In this document: positions 7,928 through 14,450 of the stretch, piece after piece | Layout of the letters: every line of letters starts with the position of its first letter | Position numbering within the stretch: the stretch's first letter is position 1 | Origin: Rhodopirellula sp. | GTDB taxonomy: Bacteria > Planctomycetota > Planctomycetia > Pirellulales > Pirellulaceae | NCBI GenBank assembly: GCA_002714565.1 | Contig: PAXU01000033.1 | Coordinates: 47,605-65,309 of the forward strand | Direction: 5' to 3' | DNA length: 17,705 bases | Made by a program: the position numbers and the translations under genes | The notes under the pieces: model-generated | What the model was told of the DNA's origin: nothing | Databases searched by the model: none | Seen by the model: only the letters and a program-made list of their open reading frames with translations

Positions 7928-9199
7928 CTAAGTAATCGTCAGATCTTCGACCCATCCATCAGCGTAGTCCCGTTGCCAGTATTTCATGGCGGCATCATCA
8001 CCAACGATGTGACCATTCTTTGGATTGATACTTAACGTGCGGCCGGTACGCTGAGCGATATTGCCGAGATGGCAAAGCATCGTGCTGGTATGCCCGATTT
8101 GTATCTCCGCATTTAGAGCCAGTGGCGTATCACTTCGAATAGCATCTAGGAAGTTTTCGATATGCTCGATGTCTCCATTGTTTCCGGTGCCACTCTTTAC
8201 TTCTTTATTAGAGCGGTCGTACATCTTCCAATTACTGTTTCCGTCTACTTTGATACAGCCGTCGCGACCGTAGAAATCGACAAAGCCACTACCGTTGCGA
8301 TTGCAACTTAAGCCTTGCCATGTAACGAACTTGTCGTCGGCAAATCGATAGGTCACTGTGCTTGTGTCGGGAGTTTGTTGGTCATCATCGAAGAAGTACC
8401 GACCACCGGAGCTTGATACCTGCACCGGAAAGTCTACTCCTAATCCCATTCGTGCGGCATCCAGAGAATGTACGCCGTTATTTCCTAGCTCACCGTTTCC
8501 CCAATGCCAGAACCAGTGCCAGTTGTAGTGGAGGTAGTTGTTTACAAATGGAACTCGAGGTGCAGGACCTTGCCAGTCTTCATAATTGATGTGCGGTGGT
8601 ACTTCAGCCTGTTCTCCTGTGCCAATGCTGCCACGAGCGCTAAAGTAGTGTGTGCGTGCATGATGAACTTCACCAATGGCACCATCCTTAATTAATTGGA
8701 CAGCTTCCTGCATGGAGACGCTGCTGCGTCTTTGCGAACCCATTTGAACCGCACGCTTATACTTTCGTGCAGCCTTGACCATCATCTCACCTTCCCATGG
8801 ATTATGGGAGCACGGCTTTTCAACATACACGTGTTTGCCCGCTTTACATGCGAGAATAGTTGCCGGAGCATGCCAATGGTTTGGTGCCGCACATACAAGT
8901 GCGTCGACGGATTTATCGTCAAGGATTTGTCGGAAGTCTGTAATTGCCTCGGGAGTTTTATCAACAGCGCCCTGCACGAGTTTTGCTGCGGATTCAGCTC
9001 GTTCACTGTCAACATCGCATACGTACTTGATTTCGACATTTGGACGTTCGGCAAATCGAACAGCAAGGGATCGGCCGCGACTTAAACCCATGACCCCAAT
9101 AACGATTTTTTCGTTTGGGGAATCCTGAGCAATTGCATTGGATGTTGTTGCAGCTGCAGTTGTCGCTGCGGTTGCTTTAAGAAAGTCACGGCGTTCCAT
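7928..9199 (-). CDS. Gfo/Idh/MocA family oxidoreductase, Tat-exported
   Basis: 423 residues. The N-terminus MERRDFLKA plus an Ala/Thr-rich hydrophobic stretch is a Tat signal, with likely cleavage after AIA-Q (about 22-25). The nucleotide-binding Rossmann fold starts at KIVIGVMGLSRGR (31-43). The EKP motif at 127-129 (VYVEKPCSHN) is the family hallmark and carries the conserved Lys. WHWGNGELGNNGVHSLDAAR (231-250) is typical of the planctomycete exported subgroup. Members catalyse NAD(P)-dependent oxidation or reduction of sugars or related polyols, sometimes with tightly bound cofactor; Tat export fits folding around cofactor before transport. The specific substrate cannot be read from sequence. 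A good GGAG lies 7 nt before the ATG. It is the last gene of the minus-strand run, 42 nt after the ceramidase-like gene, which may mean linked function in glycan or glycolipid breakdown. Confidence 0.94.
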   Translation of the reverse strand: MERRDFLKATAATTAAATTSNAIAQDSPNEKIVIGVMGLSRGRSLAVRFAERPNVEIKYVCDVDSERAESAAKLVQGAVDKTPEAITDFRQILDDKSVDALVCAAPNHWHAPATILACKAGKHVYVEKPCSHNPWEGEMMVKAARKYKRAVQMGSQRRSSVSMQEAVQLIKDGAIGEVHHARTHYFSARGSIGTGEQAEVPPHINYEDWQGPAPRVPFVNNYLHYNWHWFWHWGNGELGNNGVHSLDAARMGLGVDFPVQVSSSGGRYFFDDDQQTPDTSTVTYRFADDKFVTWQGLSCNRNGSGFVDFYGRDGCIKVDGNSNWKMYDRSNKEVKSGTGNNGDIEHIENFLDAIRSDTPLALNAEIQIGHTSTMLCHLGNIAQRTGRTLSINPKNGHIVGDDAAMKYWQRDYADGWVEDLTIT

Positions 9200-9206
9200 G
9201 ATTCCA

Positions 9207-9210
9207 CTCC
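9207..9210 (-). promoter_or_regulatory. Ribosome binding site of the Gfo/Idh/MocA gene
   Basis: On the minus strand GGAG (within GGAGTGGA) lies 7 nt before the ATG at 9199. This is one of the clearest Shine-Dalgarno sites in the window and supports that start. Confidence 0.6.
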
Positions 9211-9241
9211 ATGTAGAGAAATGTTTGATCGTGGTGTTATT

Positions 9242-10633
9242 TTACTTTATCCCGAGAGCCTTCTTAAGCGCTGCAGGTAGTTGATCGGTTGCTTTTTCTG
9301 ATACCCAGGACCAGCTGTGCCCATTGAATCCGTCTGCATAATCACGTTTCATTGGAATGTAACCAGGCCAGGACTCACCGAATCCGATACTGAATACGAA
9401 GTTATCAGGTAGTAACTGTTGTGCCATTAATTGATAGCCAACAAACGTCTCGCCCGGGAAGAGGACAACTTTTCCGTGGCCAAAGTCAATACACGCCATG
9501 TCGATAGGGTGCTTTTGCTCTACACGATTGAGGCTGCTGAGTGACATCGCTGCCGCGATGCGTTTGATTATGTCGAGGTTTTTGTTTTCGAGTTGTTCCG
9601 TGAGGATGGCACGCTTGTATTCCGGTTTCTGGTTGTATTCAAGATGAAACGGGATACTCCGGAAATCAATTTGTGTAAGTGGCTGGGGCTTGATAGAGTC
9701 AAACGACTTTTTCATGCCGGTGTAGAGGCGATCCGCAAGTATCTGGCGGTTATCTGGTGAGCCGTCGTTGTATTTTCCCGCAGTGACATCGCCACTGCAC
9801 CCGGATAGATAAATGTGTTCTATGTCACGCTGTTCTCGCCGAAGCCGTTCACGGGCGATGCCAACGAAGTCCCATGTTACGCCGCCACGTCCGTAGTAGC
9901 TCATGGGATGGGTGGCATAACTGTGAATCGCGAGAACGGGTTGGTTGCCGTTGTAAAAAGCTATGGTCCGAACAAATGGATCGATATCACCATCCGGCGC
10001 GGCGGCGTAGTGTTTATTTCCACCACCGGAGCTTCCGCGGTTATGAGTGATGCGGCCGTCTGCTTCCCGGACGCGTCGGCTCGAAGCGACCTTCTCTACT
10101 TTGGCCATGCCGTAGCCAATGTGGCTAATGGGCTGGGAGTGATCCAGTGAATCTCTGACGGCCTGCGACACTCGCTCGATTGTATCGTCAAGAAAGGCGG
10201 TATTGTGAAGTTCATTTGACAGTCCGACACTGTCCAAGAGCAGTTGTGCTTCTCGGTCAACGACAGGGGCGTCATGCTGGTGAAGTGCTGTGACGATTAC
10301 CCGTTGTCGCTCAGTGCCAGCGGCTTTAGCAAATGCATCACGAAGCGCATCGTATGCCCCGTTACGAATTTCGCACCAATCAAAAGCTGCCAGGACGATT
10401 GGTTTGTCACTGCTGTGTAATACGAATCCATAGACTCTTAACGGATCAACAATCTTCTGCGACTTCGTGCGCAGCAACCCCATACATCGATGCCCAAGTG
10501 GAATCGTCACATCAGCTGAAAACGTACTGAGTCTATATTGCTCCGCGTGCACCGTCCGAGCAAACGCCCCAATCATGGACACCCATATTATGGCGATGCA
10601 ATAAAGAATTGTTTTATAGGGTTTTGAGTTCAC
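9242..10633 (-). CDS. Neutral/alkaline ceramidase-like secreted hydrolase
   Basis: 463 residues from a GTG start at 10633, chosen because GGAG lies 5 nt upstream; an in-frame TTG 18 nt earlier has no such site. A Sec signal covers about residues 1-30 (cleavage after VHA). Motifs resemble the N-terminal catalytic domain of neutral ceramidases: FSADVTIPLG (38-47), HQHDAP (118-123, compare HTHSGP), ATHPMSYYG (240-248), SGCSGDVTAG (277-286, at the site of the NxGDxSPN nucleophile loop), PGE (393-395) and a late Tyr (Y425). Known ceramidases use two His, a Glu and a Tyr to bind zinc; H118 or H120, H242, E395 and Y425 are candidates. The canonical nucleophile loop is changed and the C-terminal domain of full ceramidases is absent, so the substrate may be a different amide or ester. 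Many planctomycetes carry such proteins. It sits 42 nt upstream of the oxidoreductase gene and about 116 nt after the TolB-like gene. Confidence 0.78.
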   Translation of the reverse strand: MNSKPYKTILYCIAIIWVSMIGAFARTVHAEQYRLSTFSADVTIPLGHRCMGLLRTKSQKIVDPLRVYGFVLHSSDKPIVLAAFDWCEIRNGAYDALRDAFAKAAGTERQRVIVTALHQHDAPVVDREAQLLLDSVGLSNELHNTAFLDDTIERVSQAVRDSLDHSQPISHIGYGMAKVEKVASSRRVREADGRITHNRGSSGGGNKHYAAAPDGDIDPFVRTIAFYNGNQPVLAIHSYATHPMSYYGRGGVTWDFVGIARERLRREQRDIEHIYLSGCSGDVTAGKYNDGSPDNRQILADRLYTGMKKSFDSIKPQPLTQIDFRSIPFHLEYNQKPEYKRAILTEQLENKNLDIIKRIAAAMSLSSLNRVEQKHPIDMACIDFGHGKVVLFPGETFVGYQLMAQQLLPDNFVFSIGFGESWPGYIPMKRDYADGFNGHSWSWVSEKATDQLPAALKKALGIK

Positions 10634-10638
10634 AACTG

Positions 10639-10642
10639 CTCC
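10639..10642 (-). promoter_or_regulatory. Ribosome binding site choosing GTG start of ceramidase-like gene
   Basis: On the minus strand GGAG lies 5 nt before GTG at 10633-10631. The upstream in-frame TTG at 10651 has this site inside its own coding sequence, so GTG is preferred. Confidence 0.55.
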
Positions 10643-10650
10643 TGAAAACA

Positions 10651-10743
10651 ATAGGCAGTCTATATTTTTAATACTGAAAATTTACGGACAAAATTCATGG
10701 ACAGCCTATGATTTTTCGACACAAACAAAGTGGGCGTCCATGA
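10651..10743 (-). promoter_or_regulatory. Three-arm inverted repeat in the TolB-ceramidase gap
   Basis: In the gap after the TolB-like gene, minus-strand TCATGGAC (10743-10736) can pair perfectly with GTCCATGA (10702-10695), across a 33-nt loop and followed by ATTTT. The neighbouring ATAGGCTGTC (10709-10700) can instead pair, with one mismatch, with GACTGCCTAT (10660-10651), which ends 8 nt before the ribosome binding site of the ceramidase-like gene. The two stems share bases 10700-10702, so they exclude each other. This resembles an attenuator or translation switch, but the stems are short and it could be chance. The rest of the gap is AT-rich without a convincing promoter. Confidence 0.3.
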
Positions 10744-10749
10744 CTGGCA

Positions 10750-11631
10750 TCAATCAACTGGTTCGATTTCGAGTTCGAAAATGTCGGTTGAGCCGTTCTT
10801 CTGTGAGATGAATGCGAGCTTTTTGCCATCTGGCGACCAGGCTGGGAAGTCATCGCGAAAGTTATTTTTTGTCACTTGAGTGACGTTTCTCGAGGTTAAA
10901 TCCAACATGAAGATCTCATGATCACCATCACGCACACTCACAAATGCAATTCTCTTTCCATCAGGTGACCATGCGGGGTGGATATCTCTTAACGGATGAT
11001 CCGTCAGTTGAGTCAGCCCTGTGCCATCAGTATTTACAGTGAACAGATCGTAATTCCCTTCCTTACTACTGCAAAAGACAATTCTCTTGCCATCAGGTGA
11101 AACGTCCGGCCATCTGTTAATTGCTGACAACTCGGTAACCAACCGTCGGTTTCCCCCGTCCACATTTACTATGGCGATCTGCTGGCCACCTTCCCCGGAT
11201 TCGTTGAAGACGAGCTGTGTTGTGCCAGGAATGAACCTCGGCCGTCGTGCAGTGCTTCTCGCACCAACAGGTCGATACGTGGCTTCTGTTTGCTCCGTCA
11301 GATTTCTTATAACGACGAAGAGCTGCGGTGAGCCAGAGGTTTGACAGTATGCAAGATACTTTCCATCAGACGAAAAAGAAGCATCGTATAGATGATCAGT
11401 TGTTTCCTCAAACATCTTGCTGGTCTTACCTGTCGCAAGGTCCTGTTTGATAAGAAAGACGCGACCCATGTCAGACGATAGCGAATAGTAGAGATCCTTA
11501 CCGTCCACGCCGTAGCAAGGGCTTAGTTTCCAACGGCCATCTTTAGTGATTTGTTTGGGCTCTGCCGCATATGAGCTCACAAAAAACACCAGAAGCATGG
11601 CGAACGCATTACATAAGCGGTTCAAATGCAT
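10750..11631 (-). CDS. TolB-like six-bladed beta-propeller protein, secreted
   Basis: 293 residues with a Sec signal (about 1-22, cleavage after YAA). The mature protein is built of WD40-like (PD40) repeats: FSSDGKYLAY (86-95), a divergent FIPGTTQLVF (133-142), VSPDGKRIVF (177-186), WSPDGKRIAF (221-230) and WSPDGKKLAF (265-274); a weaker first copy lies near 40-50. The last four are exactly 44 residues (132 nt) apart. Six copies fit one TolB-type six-bladed propeller with no other domain, so it is not TolB itself, which has an extra N-terminal domain. No catalytic site is visible; a binding or assembly role in the periplasm is likely. Its ATG overlaps the stop of the upstream DUF1501 gene by 23 nt, and AGGA lies 5 nt before the ATG, so translation is probably coupled. 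A similarity to sugar-polymer lyase propellers is possible but not shown. Confidence 0.88.
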   Translation of the reverse strand: MHLNRLCNAFAMLLVFFVSSYAAEPKQITKDGRWKLSPCYGVDGKDLYYSLSSDMGRVFLIKQDLATGKTSKMFEETTDHLYDASFSSDGKYLAYCQTSGSPQLFVVIRNLTEQTEATYRPVGARSTARRPRFIPGTTQLVFNESGEGGQQIAIVNVDGGNRRLVTELSAINRWPDVSPDGKRIVFCSSKEGNYDLFTVNTDGTGLTQLTDHPLRDIHPAWSPDGKRIAFVSVRDGDHEIFMLDLTSRNVTQVTKNNFRDDFPAWSPDGKKLAFISQKNGSTDIFELEIEPVD

Positions 11632-12976
11632 GGCTGTCCTGTAAGATTCTGAATTCGGCGCGTTGCTGGCTGGTTATCCCCATTTTTTCAAGGATGGTTG
11701 TACCAACCATGGCGGGATTAAACGGTTCGGTAATAGGACTTTCGGCTCGTTTATCACTTGTTCCAATCACATGGCCTCGCGGCACACCCGCCCCGGCCCA
11801 TACGGAAAAATAACATTGATGCCAATGATCACGGGAGCCGATGCCATTGATTCGTGGTGTTCTGCCAAATTCACCCATGCAAACGACCAAGGTGGTTTCA
11901 AGTAATCCTCTGTCATCCAAATCATTAATCAACGTAGAGAAAACTTGATCGAGCAACGGTCCGTGCAAATCCTCCATCAACCCGAAGTTATCCGCATGTG
12001 TATCCCATCCATAATCTGAAAAGCCATACAGCACTTCTGCAAATTGACTCCAGTTCACTTGGACATATGGAACACCTGCCTCGACAAGGCGTCGTCCTAG
12101 AAGGCAACTTTGTCCAAAGGAAGATTGGCCGTACGCATTGCGGGTTTGTTTGGATTCGCCATCGAGATTAAATGCTCGGTTGGTCGTCGACGACGTTAGT
12201 AACTCGAATGCTTGGCTGTAGAGATTAGCTAGGTCGGTTGAGGACAGTTCGTCCACTTGCTGTTTAGCAAAATTGAGTTCTTGCTGCAGTTTTCGTCTGT
12301 CACCAAGTCGATTGGGAGTCAGTCCATCGAGCAGATCCAATCCAGGAAGACTCACGTCCCCGGCTTGATCGCAATGAATCATAAATGGATCAAAGCGGCG
12401 CCCCCATTTGTTGCCACCGGCGCCCAGACTTGGTCCTCGTCCGTCGCCAATGGCACCTTTCGCCAGAGAGACAAAACTTGGCATACCACCAACTCGTTTA
12501 GCACGGGAAACGATGGAGCCAAAATTCGGCTGATAACCGAATGTTGTGCCATTCCCAGTCTCACCACCATCGGTTGGCTCGTATCCCGTCATCATGATGG
12601 ACATAGCAATTAGGTGGTCAGCGCTATAATTTACATTTGAACGACATACCGTGAACTTATTACTGATTGCTGCGCACTTTGGCAACAACTCAGAGAAATA
12701 AACCCCAGGTGTCTTTGTAGAAATGACGTTGAATGGCCCTCGGTATTCCGATGGGGCATCGGGTTTGGGATCAAATAGATCTAGATGGGAGGGAGCGCCA
12801 ATTAAGTTAACAAATAAAACAGACTTTGCCGGTGCATCGACAGCGGCTTGTAATTGACCAGTCTGTGTGGCGAGCCCGGCAATAGGAAGAGCTGCACCAA
12901 TCTTTAGTAGTGATCGCCGAGACAGCGGCGAACCACAAGTGCGAATTGGATTATTACCAAGGTTTAAAGTCGTCAT
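11609..12976 (-). CDS. DUF1501 family protein, Tat-exported (second in minus run)
   Basis: 455 residues. LSRRSLLKIG (18-27) is a near-consensus Tat motif followed by a hydrophobic stretch. The DUF1501 signature is present: HLDLFDPKPD (64-73), GQSCLLGRRLVEAGVPYV (288-305), WDTHADN (324-330), GEFGRTPRING (368-378) and RDHW (382-385), which carry the likely metal-binding Asp/His of the alkaline phosphatase-like fold. It differs from its two paralogues here: the HGG preceding the first Asp motif is IGA (59-61), and the His-rich segment after CRS is reduced to NVNYSADHL. It may therefore be a different subfamily with a different substrate. It begins 7 nt after the stop of the DUF1501 gene upstream, has no strong Shine-Dalgarno sequence, and overlaps the TolB-like gene at its end; all this suggests coupled translation. 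Function unknown. Confidence 0.92.
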   Translation of the reverse strand: MTTLNLGNNPIRTCGSPLSRRSLLKIGAALPIAGLATQTGQLQAAVDAPAKSVLFVNLIGAPSHLDLFDPKPDAPSEYRGPFNVISTKTPGVYFSELLPKCAAISNKFTVCRSNVNYSADHLIAMSIMMTGYEPTDGGETGNGTTFGYQPNFGSIVSRAKRVGGMPSFVSLAKGAIGDGRGPSLGAGGNKWGRRFDPFMIHCDQAGDVSLPGLDLLDGLTPNRLGDRRKLQQELNFAKQQVDELSSTDLANLYSQAFELLTSSTTNRAFNLDGESKQTRNAYGQSSFGQSCLLGRRLVEAGVPYVQVNWSQFAEVLYGFSDYGWDTHADNFGLMEDLHGPLLDQVFSTLINDLDDRGLLETTLVVCMGEFGRTPRINGIGSRDHWHQCYFSVWAGAGVPRGHVIGTSDKRAESPITEPFNPAMVGTTILEKMGITSQQRAEFRILQDSHAFEPLM

Positions 12977-12982
12977 GGCGAG

Positions 12983-14434
12983 CTATTTGATAATATCGTC
13001 TACAATTCGGGCCTCTGAATTCACGACGAGTTGCTGTTCTTGTCCATTATGCAAATAAACTAAATCTTTATGATCGATACCAAATAACTTTAAGACAGTG
13101 GCCTGGTAGTCATTAGGCTTAATGATATTCTCTGCTGCTCGGTGCCCAACTTCATCGGATTCACCGTACGTGATCCCGGCTTTAACTCCACCGCCGGCCA
13201 GCCATGTACTAAAGCCTTGGCCATTGTGGTCCCGACCGCCAGTATTAGGATCGCCTTCGACAACAGGGAGCCTTCCGATTTCACCACCCCAGTGCACGAG
13301 CACTTCATCGAGCATACCACGCTGCTTGAGATCTTTCACAAGGCCAGCAGATGGTTTGTCCGTCTTACGACATGCACTTGGCAGCGAATTCTTAAGGTCA
13401 TTGTGGTTATCCCACGGCTGTCCACTATGAAACAGTTGCACGAATCGCACTCCACGCTCTACCAACCGTCGCGCGATCAAACACCGGGTTCCGTATTCTC
13501 TCGTGTCATCATTATCCAAGCCATAAAGCTTGTGAGTTGCTTCCGTTTCTTGAGAAACATCAAGAGCTTCACGAGCAGCATCCTGCATTCGAGCCGCAAG
13601 TTCGTAGCTAGCAATACGCGCTTCAAGATCATGTTCACCCGGGTGACGTTTCGAATGGCGCCGATTGAGCTTGTTTAAGAACGCCAAATTCGATGACTGA
13701 ACCTCACCTTTTAAATGCTGCGGAGCGTCGAGGTTTAGTATGCGAGGCTCTTTCGGTCTCAACACCGTACCTTGGAAGAGAGAGGGCATCCACCCGTTGG
13801 ACCAGTTATGTGTACTATCCACAGGGTGGCCACCAGGATCGGTAAGAACCATGTATGCAGGCAAATTTTGGGATTCACTGCCAAGGCCATACGTAATCCA
13901 GCTGCCAAGCGCTGGTCGCCCGGTTACACCAGCGATACCGGCATTCATATAACGAATGGAGACTTCGTGTCCATTGTGTCCCGTATGCATAGATCGAATT
14001 AGACAAATATCGTCAACGATCGTGCTCAATTCGGGTAGCAGTTCAGATAGTTCTGTACCACACTCACCGTGTTGCTTGAATTTAAACGGTGTACCTTTGA
14101 GGACTTTTGTGGCACGCTTAATAAAGCTGTATCCGATTTCGCCTTCATATGTTTTTCCATCAAGTTTGGTCAATTCCGGCTTTGGGTCAAACAAGTCCAT
14201 ATGAGCAGGACCACCGTGCTGGAATAATGAAATCATCGCCTTAGCAGTTGGCTGAAATACAGGTTGCTTGGGGGTCAGATCATACACGTCGGGCTGAAGC
14301 TTAACCGTTCGAGGTACTCCGAGAAGATTTTCTTCGCTCAGCATGGTTGCAAGAGCTACCATTCCAACGCCCATAGCATTCTCTCGCAGAAAACTACGTC
14401 GCGTAAATTGACTTGCAGATGAATGTTCGTTCAT
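12983..14434 (-). CDS. DUF1501 family protein, Tat-exported (first in minus run)
   Basis: 483 residues. TRRSFLR (11-17) plus the following hydrophobic stretch is a Tat signal, with the mature part starting near residue 42. DUF1501 motifs: FQHGGPAHMDLFDPKPE (71-87), RSMHTGHNGHE (147-157), CLIARRLVERGVRFVQLFH (318-336), WDNHND (341-346), GGEIGRLP (383-390) and GGRDHNGQGFSTWLAGGG (399-416). The GEFGRTP motif of other members is here GEIGRLP. It follows the large cytochrome-DUF1553 gene by 16 nt, the usual pairing for these families, and is followed by a second DUF1501 gene after 6 nt. Upstream GAGAAG is a weak, distant ribosome binding site, so translation may depend on coupling. It is likely a periplasmic metal-dependent hydrolase or a non-catalytic relative; substrate unknown. 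Confidence 0.93.
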   Translation of the reverse strand: MNEHSSASQFTRRSFLRENAMGVGMVALATMLSEENLLGVPRTVKLQPDVYDLTPKQPVFQPTAKAMISLFQHGGPAHMDLFDPKPELTKLDGKTYEGEIGYSFIKRATKVLKGTPFKFKQHGECGTELSELLPELSTIVDDICLIRSMHTGHNGHEVSIRYMNAGIAGVTGRPALGSWITYGLGSESQNLPAYMVLTDPGGHPVDSTHNWSNGWMPSLFQGTVLRPKEPRILNLDAPQHLKGEVQSSNLAFLNKLNRRHSKRHPGEHDLEARIASYELAARMQDAAREALDVSQETEATHKLYGLDNDDTREYGTRCLIARRLVERGVRFVQLFHSGQPWDNHNDLKNSLPSACRKTDKPSAGLVKDLKQRGMLDEVLVHWGGEIGRLPVVEGDPNTGGRDHNGQGFSTWLAGGGVKAGITYGESDEVGHRAAENIIKPNDYQATVLKLFGIDHKDLVYLHNGQEQQLVVNSEARIVDDIIK

Positions 14435-14450
14435 TTCAATACAACTTCTC

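Noticed and set aside
7900..7960. Possible bidirectional terminator between the two convergent runs
   Set aside because: I could not find a GC-rich inverted repeat with flanking A/T runs near the junction.
8696..9085. Plus-strand open frame of 129 codons opposite the oxidoreductase
   Set aside because: Cys/His/Ser-rich composition with no known motif, opposite a clear Gfo/Idh/MocA gene; treated as an antisense shadow.
10634..10651. In-frame TTG start for the ceramidase-like protein
   Set aside because: The GGAG at 10639-10642 would be inside the coding sequence; the GTG at 10633 is correctly spaced from it and starts the signal peptide.
10780..11110. 132-nt periodic similarity as a DNA repeat element
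   Set aside because: It is explained by 44-residue beta-propeller repeats in the TolB-like protein.
13142..13678. Open frame of 178 codons on the plus strand
   Set aside because: It lies wholly inside the well-supported DUF1501 gene on the minus strand, shows no recognisable domain, and has no ribosome binding site; it is an antisense shadow.
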